This document shows, piece after piece, positions 46,165 through 54,677 of a stretch of DNA of 64,000 nucleotides. Position 1 is the stretch's first letter. Each line of letters opens with the position of its first letter. The stretch is from Erythrobacter sp. (GTDB taxonomy: Bacteria; Pseudomonadota; Alphaproteobacteria; Sphingomonadales; Sphingomonadaceae), in assembly GCA_029937545.1 (NCBI GenBank), contig JAPYPR010000001.1, forward strand, positions 139,730 to 203,729. Direction: 5' to 3'. The notes below the pieces were generated by a model. The model had not been told where the DNA came from and searched no databases. It saw nothing but the letters and a program-made list of their open reading frames with translations. The position numbers were made by a program, and so were the translations under genes.

Positions 46165-47547
46165 ATGCGCTTTCTCGCCCGCCTGCTCGCCATCCTTGCC
46201 GCCGCCATGCTGGCGGTGCAGCCGGTCGCCGCGCAAAGCGTGCTGCGGGACGCGGAAACCGAACGTTTCCTCGACGAGATTTCCGAACCACTGATCGAAG
46301 CTGCCGGGCTGGAACCGGCGAATGTCGACATCATTCTGGTCAACGATCCGTCCATCAACGCCTTCGTTGCGGGCGGGCAGGCCGTCTATATCCATAGCGG
46401 GCTGATCGAAGCGGCCGACAGCGCCGAGGAAGTCCAGGGCGTCATTGCGCACGAGCTCGGTCACATCACCGGCGGGCACATCATTCGCTACAGCGAAGGG
46501 ATCGGCACGGCTTCGAAGATCTCGCTGCTCTCCGTGCTGGCCGGCATCGGTGCAGCACTGGCGGGCGCGGGTGAAGCTGCGGCGGGGATCATGGCGCTTG
46601 GTCAGCAGGCAGCTATGGGCAAGTTCCTCGCCTTTACCCGTACGCAGGAAGCCTCTGCCGACCTGGCTGGCGCAGAGTATCTTTCAGAGGCGGGCATCTC
46701 CGGGCGTGGCTCGCTGACCTTTTTCGGCAAGCTACTCAACCGCGAGTTCCGTTACGGCTACAGCCAGTCCGACGAAGCGGGCTTCTATCGCACTCACCCC
46801 CTCTCCGGCGATCGTATCCGCACGTTGACCGAGGTTTACGAGAAAGACCCGGCCTGGGACGCGCCGCGCAATGCCGCGCAGCAGGCCAAGTTCGAGCGGG
46901 TGAAGGCCAAGCTCACTGGTTATATCGCCAAGCCGAACGAGACGCTGCGCGATTATCCCGAAACGACGAACACCATCCCCGCGCTCTACGCCCGCGCCTA
47001 TGCCTACCACAAGAACGCCCGCGTCGATCGCGCGCTGGAAGCCGCGGACGCGCTGCTGGCGAAGGACCCGGACGACCCGTATTTCCTCGAGCTGAAGGGT
47101 CAGGTGCTGCTCGAATCGGGGAGGCCGACCGAAGCGCTCGATCCGCTGCGGCGTGCAACCACCCTCACCAATTCGCAGCCGCTGATCGCCAGCATGCTGG
47201 GCCATGCGCTGATCGCGACCGAGGACCGCGTAAATTACGAAGAGGCCGAGAAGGTGTTGCGCGCCGCCGTCGGGCGCGACCGCTACAATCCTTTCGCCTG
47301 GTACCAGCTGGGCGTGGTCTATGCCGAACGCGGCGACATGCCGCGCGCCCGCCTCGCCAGCGCGGAACAGCAGGTGATGAGCGGGCAATACGGCCTTGCG
47401 ATGCGGAGCGCGCAATTTGCCGAGGCGGCGCTGCCGCATGGCTCGCCCGACTGGCTGCGCGCGCAGGATATCGGCATGCAGGCCCGGGCCCTGCTGGAAC
47501 GGCAATGCGAAATGGAAAAGGGTCGCAATTGCGACGGACGGCGTTAG
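46165..47547 (+). CDS. periplasmic M48 metalloprotease with TPR-like C-terminus, BepA-like
   Basis: A 460-residue exported protease. The signal peptide is FLARLLAILAAAMLAVQPVAAQ. The zinc site is HELGH at 96-100, and the third ligand Glu lies in TRTQEASADLAGAEYL near residue 175. The C-terminal ~200 residues are TPR-like (ALYARAYAYHKNARVDRALE, KDPDDPYFLELKGQVLLESG). This architecture matches BepA/YfgC, which checks outer-membrane protein assembly (LptD, BamA). It is co-transcribed with the following DsbA-like gene. Confidence 0.93.
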   Translation: MRFLARLLAILAAAMLAVQPVAAQSVLRDAETERFLDEISEPLIEAAGLEPANVDIILVNDPSINAFVAGGQAVYIHSGLIEAADSAEEVQGVIAHELGHITGGHIIRYSEGIGTASKISLLSVLAGIGAALAGAGEAAAGIMALGQQAAMGKFLAFTRTQEASADLAGAEYLSEAGISGRGSLTFFGKLLNREFRYGYSQSDEAGFYRTHPLSGDRIRTLTEVYEKDPAWDAPRNAAQQAKFERVKAKLTGYIAKPNETLRDYPETTNTIPALYARAYAYHKNARVDRALEAADALLAKDPDDPYFLELKGQVLLESGRPTEALDPLRRATTLTNSQPLIASMLGHALIATEDRVNYEEAEKVLRAAVGRDRYNPFAWYQLGVVYAERGDMPRARLASAEQQVMSGQYGLAMRSAQFAEAALPHGSPDWLRAQDIGMQARALLERQCEMEKGRNCDGRR

Positions 47548-47560
47548 GGCCGGGGGCGAC

Positions 47561-48247
47561 ATGAAACGCAACCTCGTCACCGCGCTGCTGGCGCTTGTCT
47601 TCGGCTTCCTGGGCGCCGCGATCTGGTCGGCAAGCGGGCTCGGCAACGGGCAAACGCGCGAATACCTTGTGTCCAATCCCGACATCTTGCCCGAGATGGC
47701 AGAGGCCTATCAGCGGGGGCAGGCAAGCGATCGGCTGGCGCAAGTCAATGACAGCGTGCGCGAGGCCTTCCCCGGCGCCGTGCTCGGCAATCCGGACGGT
47801 TCCAAAGTGCTGGTCAAGTTCACCGATTACGGCTGCACTTATTGCCGCCAGTCCATCGCGCAGATCGACGCCATGATCGCCGCCGATCCCGATCTCAAGG
47901 TCGTGGTGCGCGAGTGGCCTATCTTCGAAGGCAGTGAGCAGGCGGCGCGCATGGCCCTCGCTGCGGCACGACAGGGCAAGTACCCCGCGTTTTACCACGC
48001 CATGTTCGAACTCGGCCCGCCGAGCGAAGCGACCATCGCGCAAGCCGGACGGATCGCGGAACTGGACATGGAAGCGGCGCAGCGCTTCGCAGCGTCGGAA
48101 GAGGCGACTGCCGAGCTGGCGCGCAATATGGGCCTGGCCCGCACGCTCGGATTCAGCGGTACGCCGAGCTGGATCGCAGGCGACGAGGCGATCGAAGGGC
48201 TGGTTCCCGCCGCACGCCTACAGGACGCGCTCGACAGCGAGGCCTAG
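47561..48247 (+). CDS. DsbA-family thioredoxin-fold protein
   Basis: A 228-residue exported or anchored thiol-disulfide protein. The N-terminal hydrophobic segment ALLALVFGFLGAAIWSASG is followed by a Com1/ScsC-like region and a thioredoxin domain with active site CTYC (Cys92, Cys95) and a cis-Pro loop in GFSGTPSWIAGD. It probably forms or isomerises disulfides in envelope proteins. It lies 13 bp after the BepA-like protease gene, consistent with a joint role in outer-membrane protein quality control. Confidence 0.92.
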   Translation: MKRNLVTALLALVFGFLGAAIWSASGLGNGQTREYLVSNPDILPEMAEAYQRGQASDRLAQVNDSVREAFPGAVLGNPDGSKVLVKFTDYGCTYCRQSIAQIDAMIAADPDLKVVVREWPIFEGSEQAARMALAAARQGKYPAFYHAMFELGPPSEATIAQAGRIAELDMEAAQRFAASEEATAELARNMGLARTLGFSGTPSWIAGDEAIEGLVPAARLQDALDSEA

Positions 48248-48253
48248 AAACAA

Positions 48254-48862
48254 CTATTCGTCGAGCGCCTTGGCGTAAGTCGAAGCCAGCGGGCGTTCCA
48301 TCACCCGCCGCACCATCGGTTCGAAGAATTCCAGCGGTTCGCTATCGTAATCCGGGTCGAACGCCGCCTGGTCGTATTTCTCGCAGAATTCGCGGCATGC
48401 CTCGTAATGCGGGTTGTCCTTGAACTGGTCGCGCGCGTTCTGGTCCATGCCGAGGAAGTGGAAATAGTAATAGCCCTGGAAGGCGCCGTGGTTCTGGCAG
48501 ATCCAGTGGATCTCTTCGGTCACGAAGGGCTTGATGATCGAGGCCGCGACCTCGGGATGGTTGTAGCTGCCCAGCGTGTCGCCGATATCGTGCAGCAGCG
48601 CCATCACGACATATTGCTCGCCGCGACCGTCGCGATGCGCGCGAGTCGCGGTTTGCAAAGAATGCTCCAGCCGACAGACCGGGAAGCCGCCGAAATCGCC
48701 GTCGAGCAGCTTCAGATGTTCGAGCACGCGATCGGGCAAACCCTTCGCAAAAGCGCGGTACTCCCCCGCGATCAGGGCCCAGTCTTCCTTGGTACCTTCC
48801 TTCATCTCGCGGAATTTCGCGCGTTCCGCGACCGAATGGCCTATGTTTTCCTGAATGCCCAT
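48254..48862 (-). CDS. HD-domain protein, PhnZ/MIOX-like
   Basis: A 202-residue soluble protein with an HD metal-binding core: EHSLQTATRAHRDG, ALLHDIGDTLGSYNHPEVAA and IHWICQNHGAFQGYYYFHFLG. The LLHDIGD and extra histidines (SYNHPEVAA, QNHGAFQ) resemble the HD-type oxygenases (PhnZ, TmpB, myo-inositol oxygenase) more than nucleotide phosphohydrolases. No phosphonate genes are nearby, so either oxygenase or phosphohydrolase chemistry is possible. Convergent with the DsbA-like gene. Confidence 0.75.
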   Translation of the reverse strand: MGIQENIGHSVAERAKFREMKEGTKEDWALIAGEYRAFAKGLPDRVLEHLKLLDGDFGGFPVCRLEHSLQTATRAHRDGRGEQYVVMALLHDIGDTLGSYNHPEVAASIIKPFVTEEIHWICQNHGAFQGYYYFHFLGMDQNARDQFKDNPHYEACREFCEKYDQAAFDPDYDSEPLEFFEPMVRRVMERPLASTYAKALDE

Positions 48863-48943
48863 CGCATGCCTCTCTCGCTTTGCCTGTTGCGAACAGTGTA
48901 GCGGCTGGCGCAGTTCGTCGCAATTGCGCTAGGGAGCAGGGCA

Positions 48944-50176
48944 ATGGCCGTGTTGCCCATCCGCCCAACGCCGTTCTTTGCCAACAAGAACCAGGCGTTC
49001 TGGAACCTCCAGCTGGCTGGCTGGGGCGGGGCGACGATGCTGCGCGCAATGTCGGCGCTTGCCAACGGCCAGCCGGCCGACCGCCTCGTCATCATCCTGA
49101 TCGCGACTATCACAGGCTTCTCGATCAGCCTGATCCTCGCCGTCGTCTACAGCCAACTCATCAAGCAGAAACCATTGGTGACCTGGGGTGTCACCGCTGT
49201 TGTGCTAGGCGGCGCAACCGGCGTCTATGCCTTCATCGACAGCTGGGTGCTGGAGGTGGCAGGCGGCGCCAATACGGGCAATTTCGCCAGCCTCTTCGTC
49301 GGCATCTTCTTCTTCGACCTCACTCTGCTCGGCGCATGGTCGGCGCTCTACTACGCGATCAATTTCTTCCTCCAGGTGGAGGAGCAGGCAGACCGGCTGG
49401 AGCGACTTGAAGCGCAGGCCACGGGCGCGCAGCTCGCGATGCTGCGCTACCAGCTCAATCCGCACTTCCTGTTCAACACGCTTAATTCGATCAGCACGCT
49501 GGTGCTGCTGAAGCAGACCGAGACGGCCAATGCGATGCTCACGCGCCTGTCCAGCTTCCTGCGTCATACGCTGGTCACGCAGCCCGGCGGCAAGGTGACG
49601 GTGGCGCAGGAGGTGGAGACGCTGAAGCTCTATCTCGATATCGAACGCATGCGTTTCGAAGAGCGGCTCCGCACCGATTTCCGCATTGAGGAGGAGGCCG
49701 CAAAAGCCACCCTCCCCGCCATGCTGCTGCAGCCGCTGGTCGAGAACGCGATCAAATATGCCGTCAGCCCGCAGGAGGAAGGCGCGGAAATTGCCGTGAT
49801 GGCGCAAGTCGTCGGCCCGCGCCTTCGCGTGACCGTCTCGGACACCGGCCCGGGCATGAATGCGCAGAACGTCGAGGACGGCCTCCCCGCCGTGCGCCCC
49901 AGCCGCGCCCGCCGCGATTCGACCGGCGTCGGCCTTACCAACATCCGCGACCGCCTCGCCCAGGCCTATGGCGAGGAGCATCGCTTCGAAATCCGCTCGC
50001 CCGAAAGCGGGGGCTTTTCGGTTCTCATCGAACTGCCCCTGGAATCGGACGAGGAGCCGGCCGCGTTAACCGCAGCGCCACGATCCGCCCCCCAAACCGC
50101 AGCATCCCAGAAACCCGCGGGCCCCTCACCCGTTGAACCACTGCAACCTCGCCGGAAAGCACCGCAAACGACATGA
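48944..50176 (+). CDS. LytS/YehU-like sensor histidine kinase
   Basis: A 410-residue membrane kinase. Four hydrophobic segments occupy about residues 25-135, followed by a short coiled linker (VEEQADRLERLEAQATG) and a His_kinase domain with LNPHFLFNTLNSI (phospho-acceptor His174) and an ATPase domain (LQPLVENAIKYAV, VSDTGPGM, GVGLTNIRDRL). A proline- and alanine-rich tail of about 40 residues ends the protein. The input domain is not a known sensor. It overlaps its response regulator gene by 4 bp. Confidence 0.93.
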   Translation: MAVLPIRPTPFFANKNQAFWNLQLAGWGGATMLRAMSALANGQPADRLVIILIATITGFSISLILAVVYSQLIKQKPLVTWGVTAVVLGGATGVYAFIDSWVLEVAGGANTGNFASLFVGIFFFDLTLLGAWSALYYAINFFLQVEEQADRLERLEAQATGAQLAMLRYQLNPHFLFNTLNSISTLVLLKQTETANAMLTRLSSFLRHTLVTQPGGKVTVAQEVETLKLYLDIERMRFEERLRTDFRIEEEAAKATLPAMLLQPLVENAIKYAVSPQEEGAEIAVMAQVVGPRLRVTVSDTGPGMNAQNVEDGLPAVRPSRARRDSTGVGLTNIRDRLAQAYGEEHRFEIRSPESGGFSVLIELPLESDEEPAALTAAPRSAPQTAASQKPAGPSPVEPLQPRRKAPQTT

Positions 50177-50973
50177 CTATTCGCACCATCCTCGTCGACG
50201 ACGAAAAGCTCGCCATCCAGGGCCTCCAACTCCGCCTCGAAGCGTTCGAGGACGTCGAGATCATCGAAACGTGCCAGAACGGACGCGAGGCAATCCGCGC
50301 AATCAAGACGCAGAAACCCGACCTCGTCTTCCTCGACATCCAGATGCCCGGTTTCGACGGATTTTCCGTCGTCCAGGGCGTCATGGAAATCGACCCGCCG
50401 CTGTTCGTCTTCGTCACTGCCTTCCAGGAACACGCGATCCGCGCCTTCGAGGCGAACGCGGTCAATTATTTGATGAAGCCGGTAGACGAGGACAAGCTGG
50501 CCGATACGATCGAACGCGTCCGCCAGCGCCTCGCCGAAAAGAAGAGCACCGACGATGTCGAGCGACTCAAGAACGTCCTCTCCGAAGTGGCGCCCGAAGC
50601 CGCCGAGGAATTGGCTTCCGGCGAGGATGCCGAGGCCGCCGGTCGGTACGAGAAGCTGATCAACGTGAAGGATCGCGGCCAGATCTTCCGCGTCGAAACC
50701 GACACGATCGAGCACATCGAAGCCGCCGGCGACTACATGTGCATCTACACCGGCGATAATTCGCTGATCTTGCGCGAAACGATGAAGGACCTCGAGCGTC
50801 GCCTCGACCCGCGCAAGTTCCAGCGCGTCCACCGCTCGACCATCGTGAATCTCGATCAGGTGCGGCAGGTGAAGCCGCATACGAACGGCGAGTGCTTCCT
50901 GGTCCTTGATTCCGGCGCTGAGGTGAAAGTGAGCCGCAGCTATCGCGACGTCGTAGCCCGGTTCGTTCATTGA
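50173..50973 (+). CDS. LytTR-family response regulator
   Basis: A 266-residue regulator with an N-terminal receiver domain (DDEKLAIQGLQLR, phospho-acceptor Asp55 in FLDIQMPG, the conserved Lys in YLMKPVDED) and a C-terminal LytTR DNA-binding domain (VETDTIEHIEAAGDYMCIYT, FQRVHRSTIVNLDQVRQVKP). It is paired with the LytS-like kinase by an ATGA overlap. Targets are not identifiable; LytTR sites are typically two 9-10-bp direct repeats. Confidence 0.94.
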   Translation: MTIRTILVDDEKLAIQGLQLRLEAFEDVEIIETCQNGREAIRAIKTQKPDLVFLDIQMPGFDGFSVVQGVMEIDPPLFVFVTAFQEHAIRAFEANAVNYLMKPVDEDKLADTIERVRQRLAEKKSTDDVERLKNVLSEVAPEAAEELASGEDAEAAGRYEKLINVKDRGQIFRVETDTIEHIEAAGDYMCIYTGDNSLILRETMKDLERRLDPRKFQRVHRSTIVNLDQVRQVKPHTNGECFLVLDSGAEVKVSRSYRDVVARFVH

Positions 50974-51093
50974 TACTTTGTGTTTCGCACCCGCACCCGC
51001 GAGTGCGTCCTCGCTAGACGTGCAGCACGCTGAACCCGCTGCGGGCGGCCGGTCGGCCTTGCCTCACCTGCAGCTCGGAACTGGAGATAATCG

Positions 51094-51966
51094 TTGGCTT
51101 TCACTCTCCCCGGCTTCGATCTCGACCAATTCGTCCGCGATACGATGGACGAAGACTTGGGCGAGGGCCTGCCCGGCGGCGGGGTGGACGTTACAAGTGA
51201 AAGCGTGATCCCCGCCGACGCACGCTTCGCGGGTGTCATGGACACGCGCGATGCGATCCATGTCGCAGGGCTGCCCGTGGCCGAGGCGTTCTTCCGCGCG
51301 CTCGATGCGGACATGCAGATCGACATCCTCGTCGAGGAAGGTGCGAGCGTATCTGCAGGCACAGATCTCATGCGACTGGAAGGCAACGCCCGCGCCATGC
51401 TCACTGCCGAGCGGGCTGCGCTCAACACCGTGCAGCACCTCTCCGGCATAGCGACGATGGTCGCCGAATATGTCGCCGCTATGCGTGCAGGGGGGGACAA
51501 TCCCGATTGCACCTTGCTCGACACGCGCAAGACCATCCCCGGCCTGCGACATCTCGAGAAATACGCCGTGCGCATGGGCGGCGGCGCGAATCACCGCATG
51601 GGCCTGTGGGACGCCGCGATGATCAAGGACAATCACGTGCTCGTCGCCGGCAGCGTGGGCGAAGCCGTGCGCCGCGCGGTCGAGGCTGGCGTGAAGGACA
51701 TCATCTGCGAAGTCGACCGGATCGACCAGATCGAACCCGCATTGGAAGCGGGCGCCACCCGCCTGTTGCTAGACAATATGGAACCGCCGGCCTTGCGGGA
51801 AGCGGTCGCGCTGGTGGCAGGCCGCGTGCCGACCGAGGCGAGCGGCGGGATCAACCTCGACACGATCAAGGCGAAAGCCGCCACGGGTGTCGATTACGTC
51901 TCCGTCGGACGCCTCACGCAAAGCGCGCCCGCTGCCGATATCGGACTGGACTTTACGCCGCTCTGA
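51094..51966 (+). CDS. nadC: nicotinate-nucleotide diphosphorylase (carboxylating)
   Basis: A 290-residue quinolinate phosphoribosyltransferase forming nicotinate mononucleotide from quinolinate and PRPP in NAD synthesis. Seen: VAGLPVAEAFF region, DTRKTIPGLRHLEKYAVRMG (the RKTxPG motif), GGGANHRMGLWDAAMIKDNH, EVDRIDQI, and the C-terminal GGINLDTIKAKAATGVDYVSVG. The start is TTG at 51094 with GGAG eight bases upstream. nadA and nadB are not in the window. Confidence 0.95.
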   Translation: MAFTLPGFDLDQFVRDTMDEDLGEGLPGGGVDVTSESVIPADARFAGVMDTRDAIHVAGLPVAEAFFRALDADMQIDILVEEGASVSAGTDLMRLEGNARAMLTAERAALNTVQHLSGIATMVAEYVAAMRAGGDNPDCTLLDTRKTIPGLRHLEKYAVRMGGGANHRMGLWDAAMIKDNHVLVAGSVGEAVRRAVEAGVKDIICEVDRIDQIEPALEAGATRLLLDNMEPPALREAVALVAGRVPTEASGGINLDTIKAKAATGVDYVSVGRLTQSAPAADIGLDFTPL

Positions 51967-52015
51967 TTACGCGGCATCTGCCGTCCGGTAACGCAAATCA
52001 TGCGGGAGAGACCGG

Positions 52016-52429
52016 GTGCGCCCCCAATCCATTGTTCTGTTCGATCGCCTGTTTCTGGCATCGCTCGTGCTGGCCCTGATCAATGCTGTACTCGCCTATC
52101 CGACGCTGGTCGAAGAGGTCGAGGCCGACCCAGCACTCGCGCAAATCGGTGGCGGGCCGATCGTCATCGGAGTTGTTCTCGCCAGCCTGCTGATTCCGCT
52201 TGTGCTGTGGTATTTTATTTCCCGCCGCGCCAGCAACATCGCCAAGTGGCTGCTGGTCGCCTTGGTCGCGATCGGCCTGTTCTTCGGCAATTTCAGCTTC
52301 AGCGATGGTCTGACCCTACCGGCAGTGCTCGGCCTCGTCGTCACGCTGCTGCAGGTCGTCGCCATCGTCATGCTGTTTCGCGCGGATGCCCGCGCCTGGC
52401 TCGAAGGCGACGGTGCCGCCGACCGATGA
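52016..52429 (+). CDS. small four-helix membrane protein, first of a tandem pair
   Basis: A 137-residue protein starting with GTG. Hydrophobic segments at about residues 9-26, 49-67, 79-95 and 101-121 predict four membrane helices, and the C-terminus is VVAIVMLFRADARAWLEGDG. This tail motif (LFRADA-R/K-AW followed by a D-G pair) recurs in the next gene, so the two are tandem paralogs. Family and role unknown. It lies 49 bp after nadC and could be part of that transcript. Confidence 0.7.
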   Translation: MRPQSIVLFDRLFLASLVLALINAVLAYPTLVEEVEADPALAQIGGGPIVIGVVLASLLIPLVLWYFISRRASNIAKWLLVALVAIGLFFGNFSFSDGLTLPAVLGLVVTLLQVVAIVMLFRADARAWLEGDGAADR

Positions 52430-52521
52430 CAACTTCAGCCTGTGTGGCACTGTACTGTGTCATCTTTACGGTACCCAGGTAATCGGCCATTCCCCAAATA
52501 GACGGGTGGGGAGAAAGTACG

Positions 52522-52959
52522 TTGAAGCCAAGGTCGATCAGCCGGTTCGAGGCGTGGTATTTCTTCGCAGTCGCGCTCAGCCTAGTGTCGACGGCGCTCG
52601 GCTGGTCGGACATGTCCACCTATACCGATGCCGTCATCGACGAATCCGGCGCCAATTCGCGCGGTATGGGCTTCGTTCTGCTATTCTCCTCGGTAGCGAT
52701 GTTTCTTCTGCTTGCGCTGATCTTCTGGGCGGCCATCGTGCTCTCGCGCCTCGGCGCTGCCCGCTGGGTGCTGGCCGTTTTGATCGCCTATGCCGCCTAT
52801 ACGGTCGCCATGCGGATCGCCAACACCGCCATGGGCTTCGGTCTGATCGCCGATATCGGTGCGGTGGTGAGCGCGGCGTTCGCCGTGTTCTTCCTGTTCA
52901 GGGCGGATGCGAAAGCGTGGTTCGGCAAGGATGACGGGCAGGTTTCCGATCAGCTTTAG
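52522..52959 (+). CDS. small four-helix membrane protein, second of a tandem pair
   Basis: A 145-residue protein starting with TTG (no ATG fits the hydrophobic start). Four hydrophobic segments at about 10-27, 50-72, 80-97 and 106-127 are followed by AVFFLFRADAKAWFGKDDG, the same tail motif as the previous gene. The upstream 92-bp gap contains an AAGTACG-type leader but no clear promoter. It overlaps the RNase T2 gene start by 29 bp. Role unknown. Confidence 0.68.
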   Translation: MKPRSISRFEAWYFFAVALSLVSTALGWSDMSTYTDAVIDESGANSRGMGFVLLFSSVAMFLLLALIFWAAIVLSRLGAARWVLAVLIAYAAYTVAMRIANTAMGFGLIADIGAVVSAAFAVFFLFRADAKAWFGKDDGQVSDQL

Positions 52960-53662
52960 TCCCACCCGCGCCGCAATTGCCGCGCTGGTGCTGGCCAGCC
53001 TCGCCAGCCCGGCGTTCGCCCAATCCTACCAGTGCCGCCTTCCCGCGCATCTGAGCGTGCCCACGGTTAAGCCGGACGCCCCGACACGCAGAATGCCCGT
53101 AACCGGCTATACGCTGGCGGTCAGCTGGAGCCCGGAATTCTGTAAGAGCCGCGAGGGCCAGGCCCGCCATGCGCGGCAATGCTCGCACCGCGCGGGCCGC
53201 TTCGGCATGGTGGTGCACGGGTTGTGGCCGGAGAGCGGACGGACGTGGCCGCAATGGTGCGGATCGCAGCGGCTGCTGACCGCGCGAGATTTGCGCCCGA
53301 ACATGTGCCTCTCGCCCTCCGCCAACCTCCTCGCGCGGCAATGGGCCAAGCACGGCAGCTGTATGACGCGCCACCCCGCGACCTATTTCAAGGTTACGCG
53401 CATATTGTGGAACGGCCTGCGCTGGCCGGACTACGACCGTATCAGCCGCGAGGACGACCTGACCGCCGGTACGATCCGCACGCGCTTTGTGGACGCCAAT
53501 CCCGGTTGGACGCGGGAGGCAGTTGGAGTGAAGCTCAATTCCCGCGGCTGGCTGCAGGAACTGCGCCTCTGCTACGACAAGCGCTTCATGCCCAAGGCTT
53601 GCGACCGGGCACGATTCGGCGCGCGGGATGTGGCGCGGGCGAAAATTTGGCGGGGGCTGTGA
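52931..53662 (+). CDS. RNase T2-family endoribonuclease, exported
   Basis: A 243-residue secreted or periplasmic ribonuclease. A signal peptide (RAAIAALVLASLASPAFAQS) precedes the T2 domain with both conserved active-site segments: CAS1 MVVHGLWPESG and CAS2 WAKHGSCM. Several cysteines (CRL, CKS, CSH, CGS, CLS, CMT, CYD, CDR) suggest disulfides. It cleaves single-stranded RNA through a 2',3'-cyclic intermediate, for example for nutrient scavenging. The start at 52931 was chosen over an upstream ATG because it overlaps the preceding gene less. Confidence 0.93.
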   Translation: MTGRFPISFSPTRAAIAALVLASLASPAFAQSYQCRLPAHLSVPTVKPDAPTRRMPVTGYTLAVSWSPEFCKSREGQARHARQCSHRAGRFGMVVHGLWPESGRTWPQWCGSQRLLTARDLRPNMCLSPSANLLARQWAKHGSCMTRHPATYFKVTRILWNGLRWPDYDRISREDDLTAGTIRTRFVDANPGWTREAVGVKLNSRGWLQELRLCYDKRFMPKACDRARFGARDVARAKIWRGL

Positions 53663-53748
53663 TAGCGTCGAAGGCCCTACGCAATATTTACAAATAGCAT
53701 ACTGCTTTCGACATAAAACTTGCTGGTTGCAAGCGCAGGACGGCCTCA

Positions 53749-54096
53749 ATGAAGAGGTATATTCATTACCCTCGTCGCCACTCTCTTGGCGATGCGCGTC
53801 GATTATTCGAAAGCTTCAAAATCGAGAACCCCGACATCCTCGAAAGTTGGCGGAAAGCAGAATCTGGCGAACACCTCCAAGAGCGACGAAGACTCAACGC
53901 GGACGGCATAGATCCGCGTCTCGAGCTCGTCTTCAAAAGAGCTTGGGAGTTCATTCAAGAAATTACCGAACCCGACGGCTCGTCGGCAATCATCGCCCTG
54001 TCTAGCGATTTTCGGGCGCTCATGCAGATGGAAATGGGCACATTCAGCCCTTCAGAAAAGTACCTTTGGCCATTTGAAGAAAAGGGAGGCGAATAG
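53749..54096 (+). CDS. hypothetical protein, possible paralog of the transposon-split gene
   Basis: A 115-residue protein in a locally AT-rich island between RNase T2 and tadA. It begins MKRYIHYPRRHSLG and has the segments ARRLFESFKIENPDILESW and SDFRALMQMEM. Parts of it resemble, at low but ordered identity, the gene split by the transposon at 60272: LFESF/LFELF, a Pro and Trp at matching spacing, ELVF/DLVF and DFRAL/DFRIL. No domain is recognised. Low GC suggests horizontal acquisition. Confidence 0.6.
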   Translation: MKRYIHYPRRHSLGDARRLFESFKIENPDILESWRKAESGEHLQERRRLNADGIDPRLELVFKRAWEFIQEITEPDGSSAIIALSSDFRALMQMEMGTFSPSEKYLWPFEEKGGE

Positions 54097-54149
54097 GTGT
54101 TTCTGACGTCTAGGTGGCAGTCTTATACAACTTCCTAAGTATATCGGAG

Positions 54150-54605
54150 TCAGCGCCGCTCCCTGAAGAAATCTCGCAGCATCGCCGCCGCCCTGGCCTC
54201 GCCCATGCCCGAATAAATATCGGGCCGATGCAGGCACTGCTTCTGCTCAAAAACCCGCGATCCGTGCTCGACTGCGCCACCCTTGGGGTCGCTTGCGGCG
54301 TAGTAGAGCTTGGCAATGCGCGCGTGGACGATAGCACCGGCGCACATGGCGCAGGGTTCCAGCGTGACCCACAGCTCGCAGTCGGTCAGGCGCTCTTCGC
54401 CCAGCGCCTCTGCCGCGCGGCGGATGGCGAGAATTTCCGCGTGGGCGGTAGGGTCATGCGTCTCGCGCGGCGCGTTGTGCGCCTCCGCGATTATTTCGCC
54501 ATTGCGCGTCACCACCGCCCCCACCGGCACCTCCCCCGCTGCCGCGCTGGCTTCGGCCAGTTCGAGCGCGCGTTGCATGGGTTGCGGGAGGGTCCAGGCG
54601 GGCAT
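54150..54605 (-). CDS. tadA: tRNA adenosine(34) deaminase
   Basis: A 151-residue deaminase converting A34 to inosine in tRNA-Arg(ACG). Zinc and catalytic residues: HAE at 55-57 and PCAMC with Cys85 and Cys88. Also seen are VPVGAVVTRNGEIIAEAHN and the C-terminal RRP-type tail (MLRDFFRERR). Full family length. It is divergent from rpmB; a 16-bp perfect palindrome (GCCCCCGCGCGGGGGC, 54621-54636) lies between them. Confidence 0.95.
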   Translation of the reverse strand: MPAWTLPQPMQRALELAEASAAAGEVPVGAVVTRNGEIIAEAHNAPRETHDPTAHAEILAIRRAAEALGEERLTDCELWVTLEPCAMCAGAIVHARIAKLYYAASDPKGGAVEHGSRVFEQKQCLHRPDIYSGMGEARAAAMLRDFFRERR

Positions 54606-54648
54606 ACCAGGGCCTCGCTAGCCCCCGCGCGGGGGCGGTGCAACGTGC

Positions 54649-54677
54649 TTGACGATTCGCACCCCCGCCGCTATGCG
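54649..54677 (+). promoter_or_regulatory. candidate sigma-70 promoter for rpmB
   Basis: TTGACG at 54649-54654 and TATGCG at 54672-54677 are separated by 17 bp, about 90 bp before the rpmB start. The -35 is good and the -10 is weak. Confidence 0.4.
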
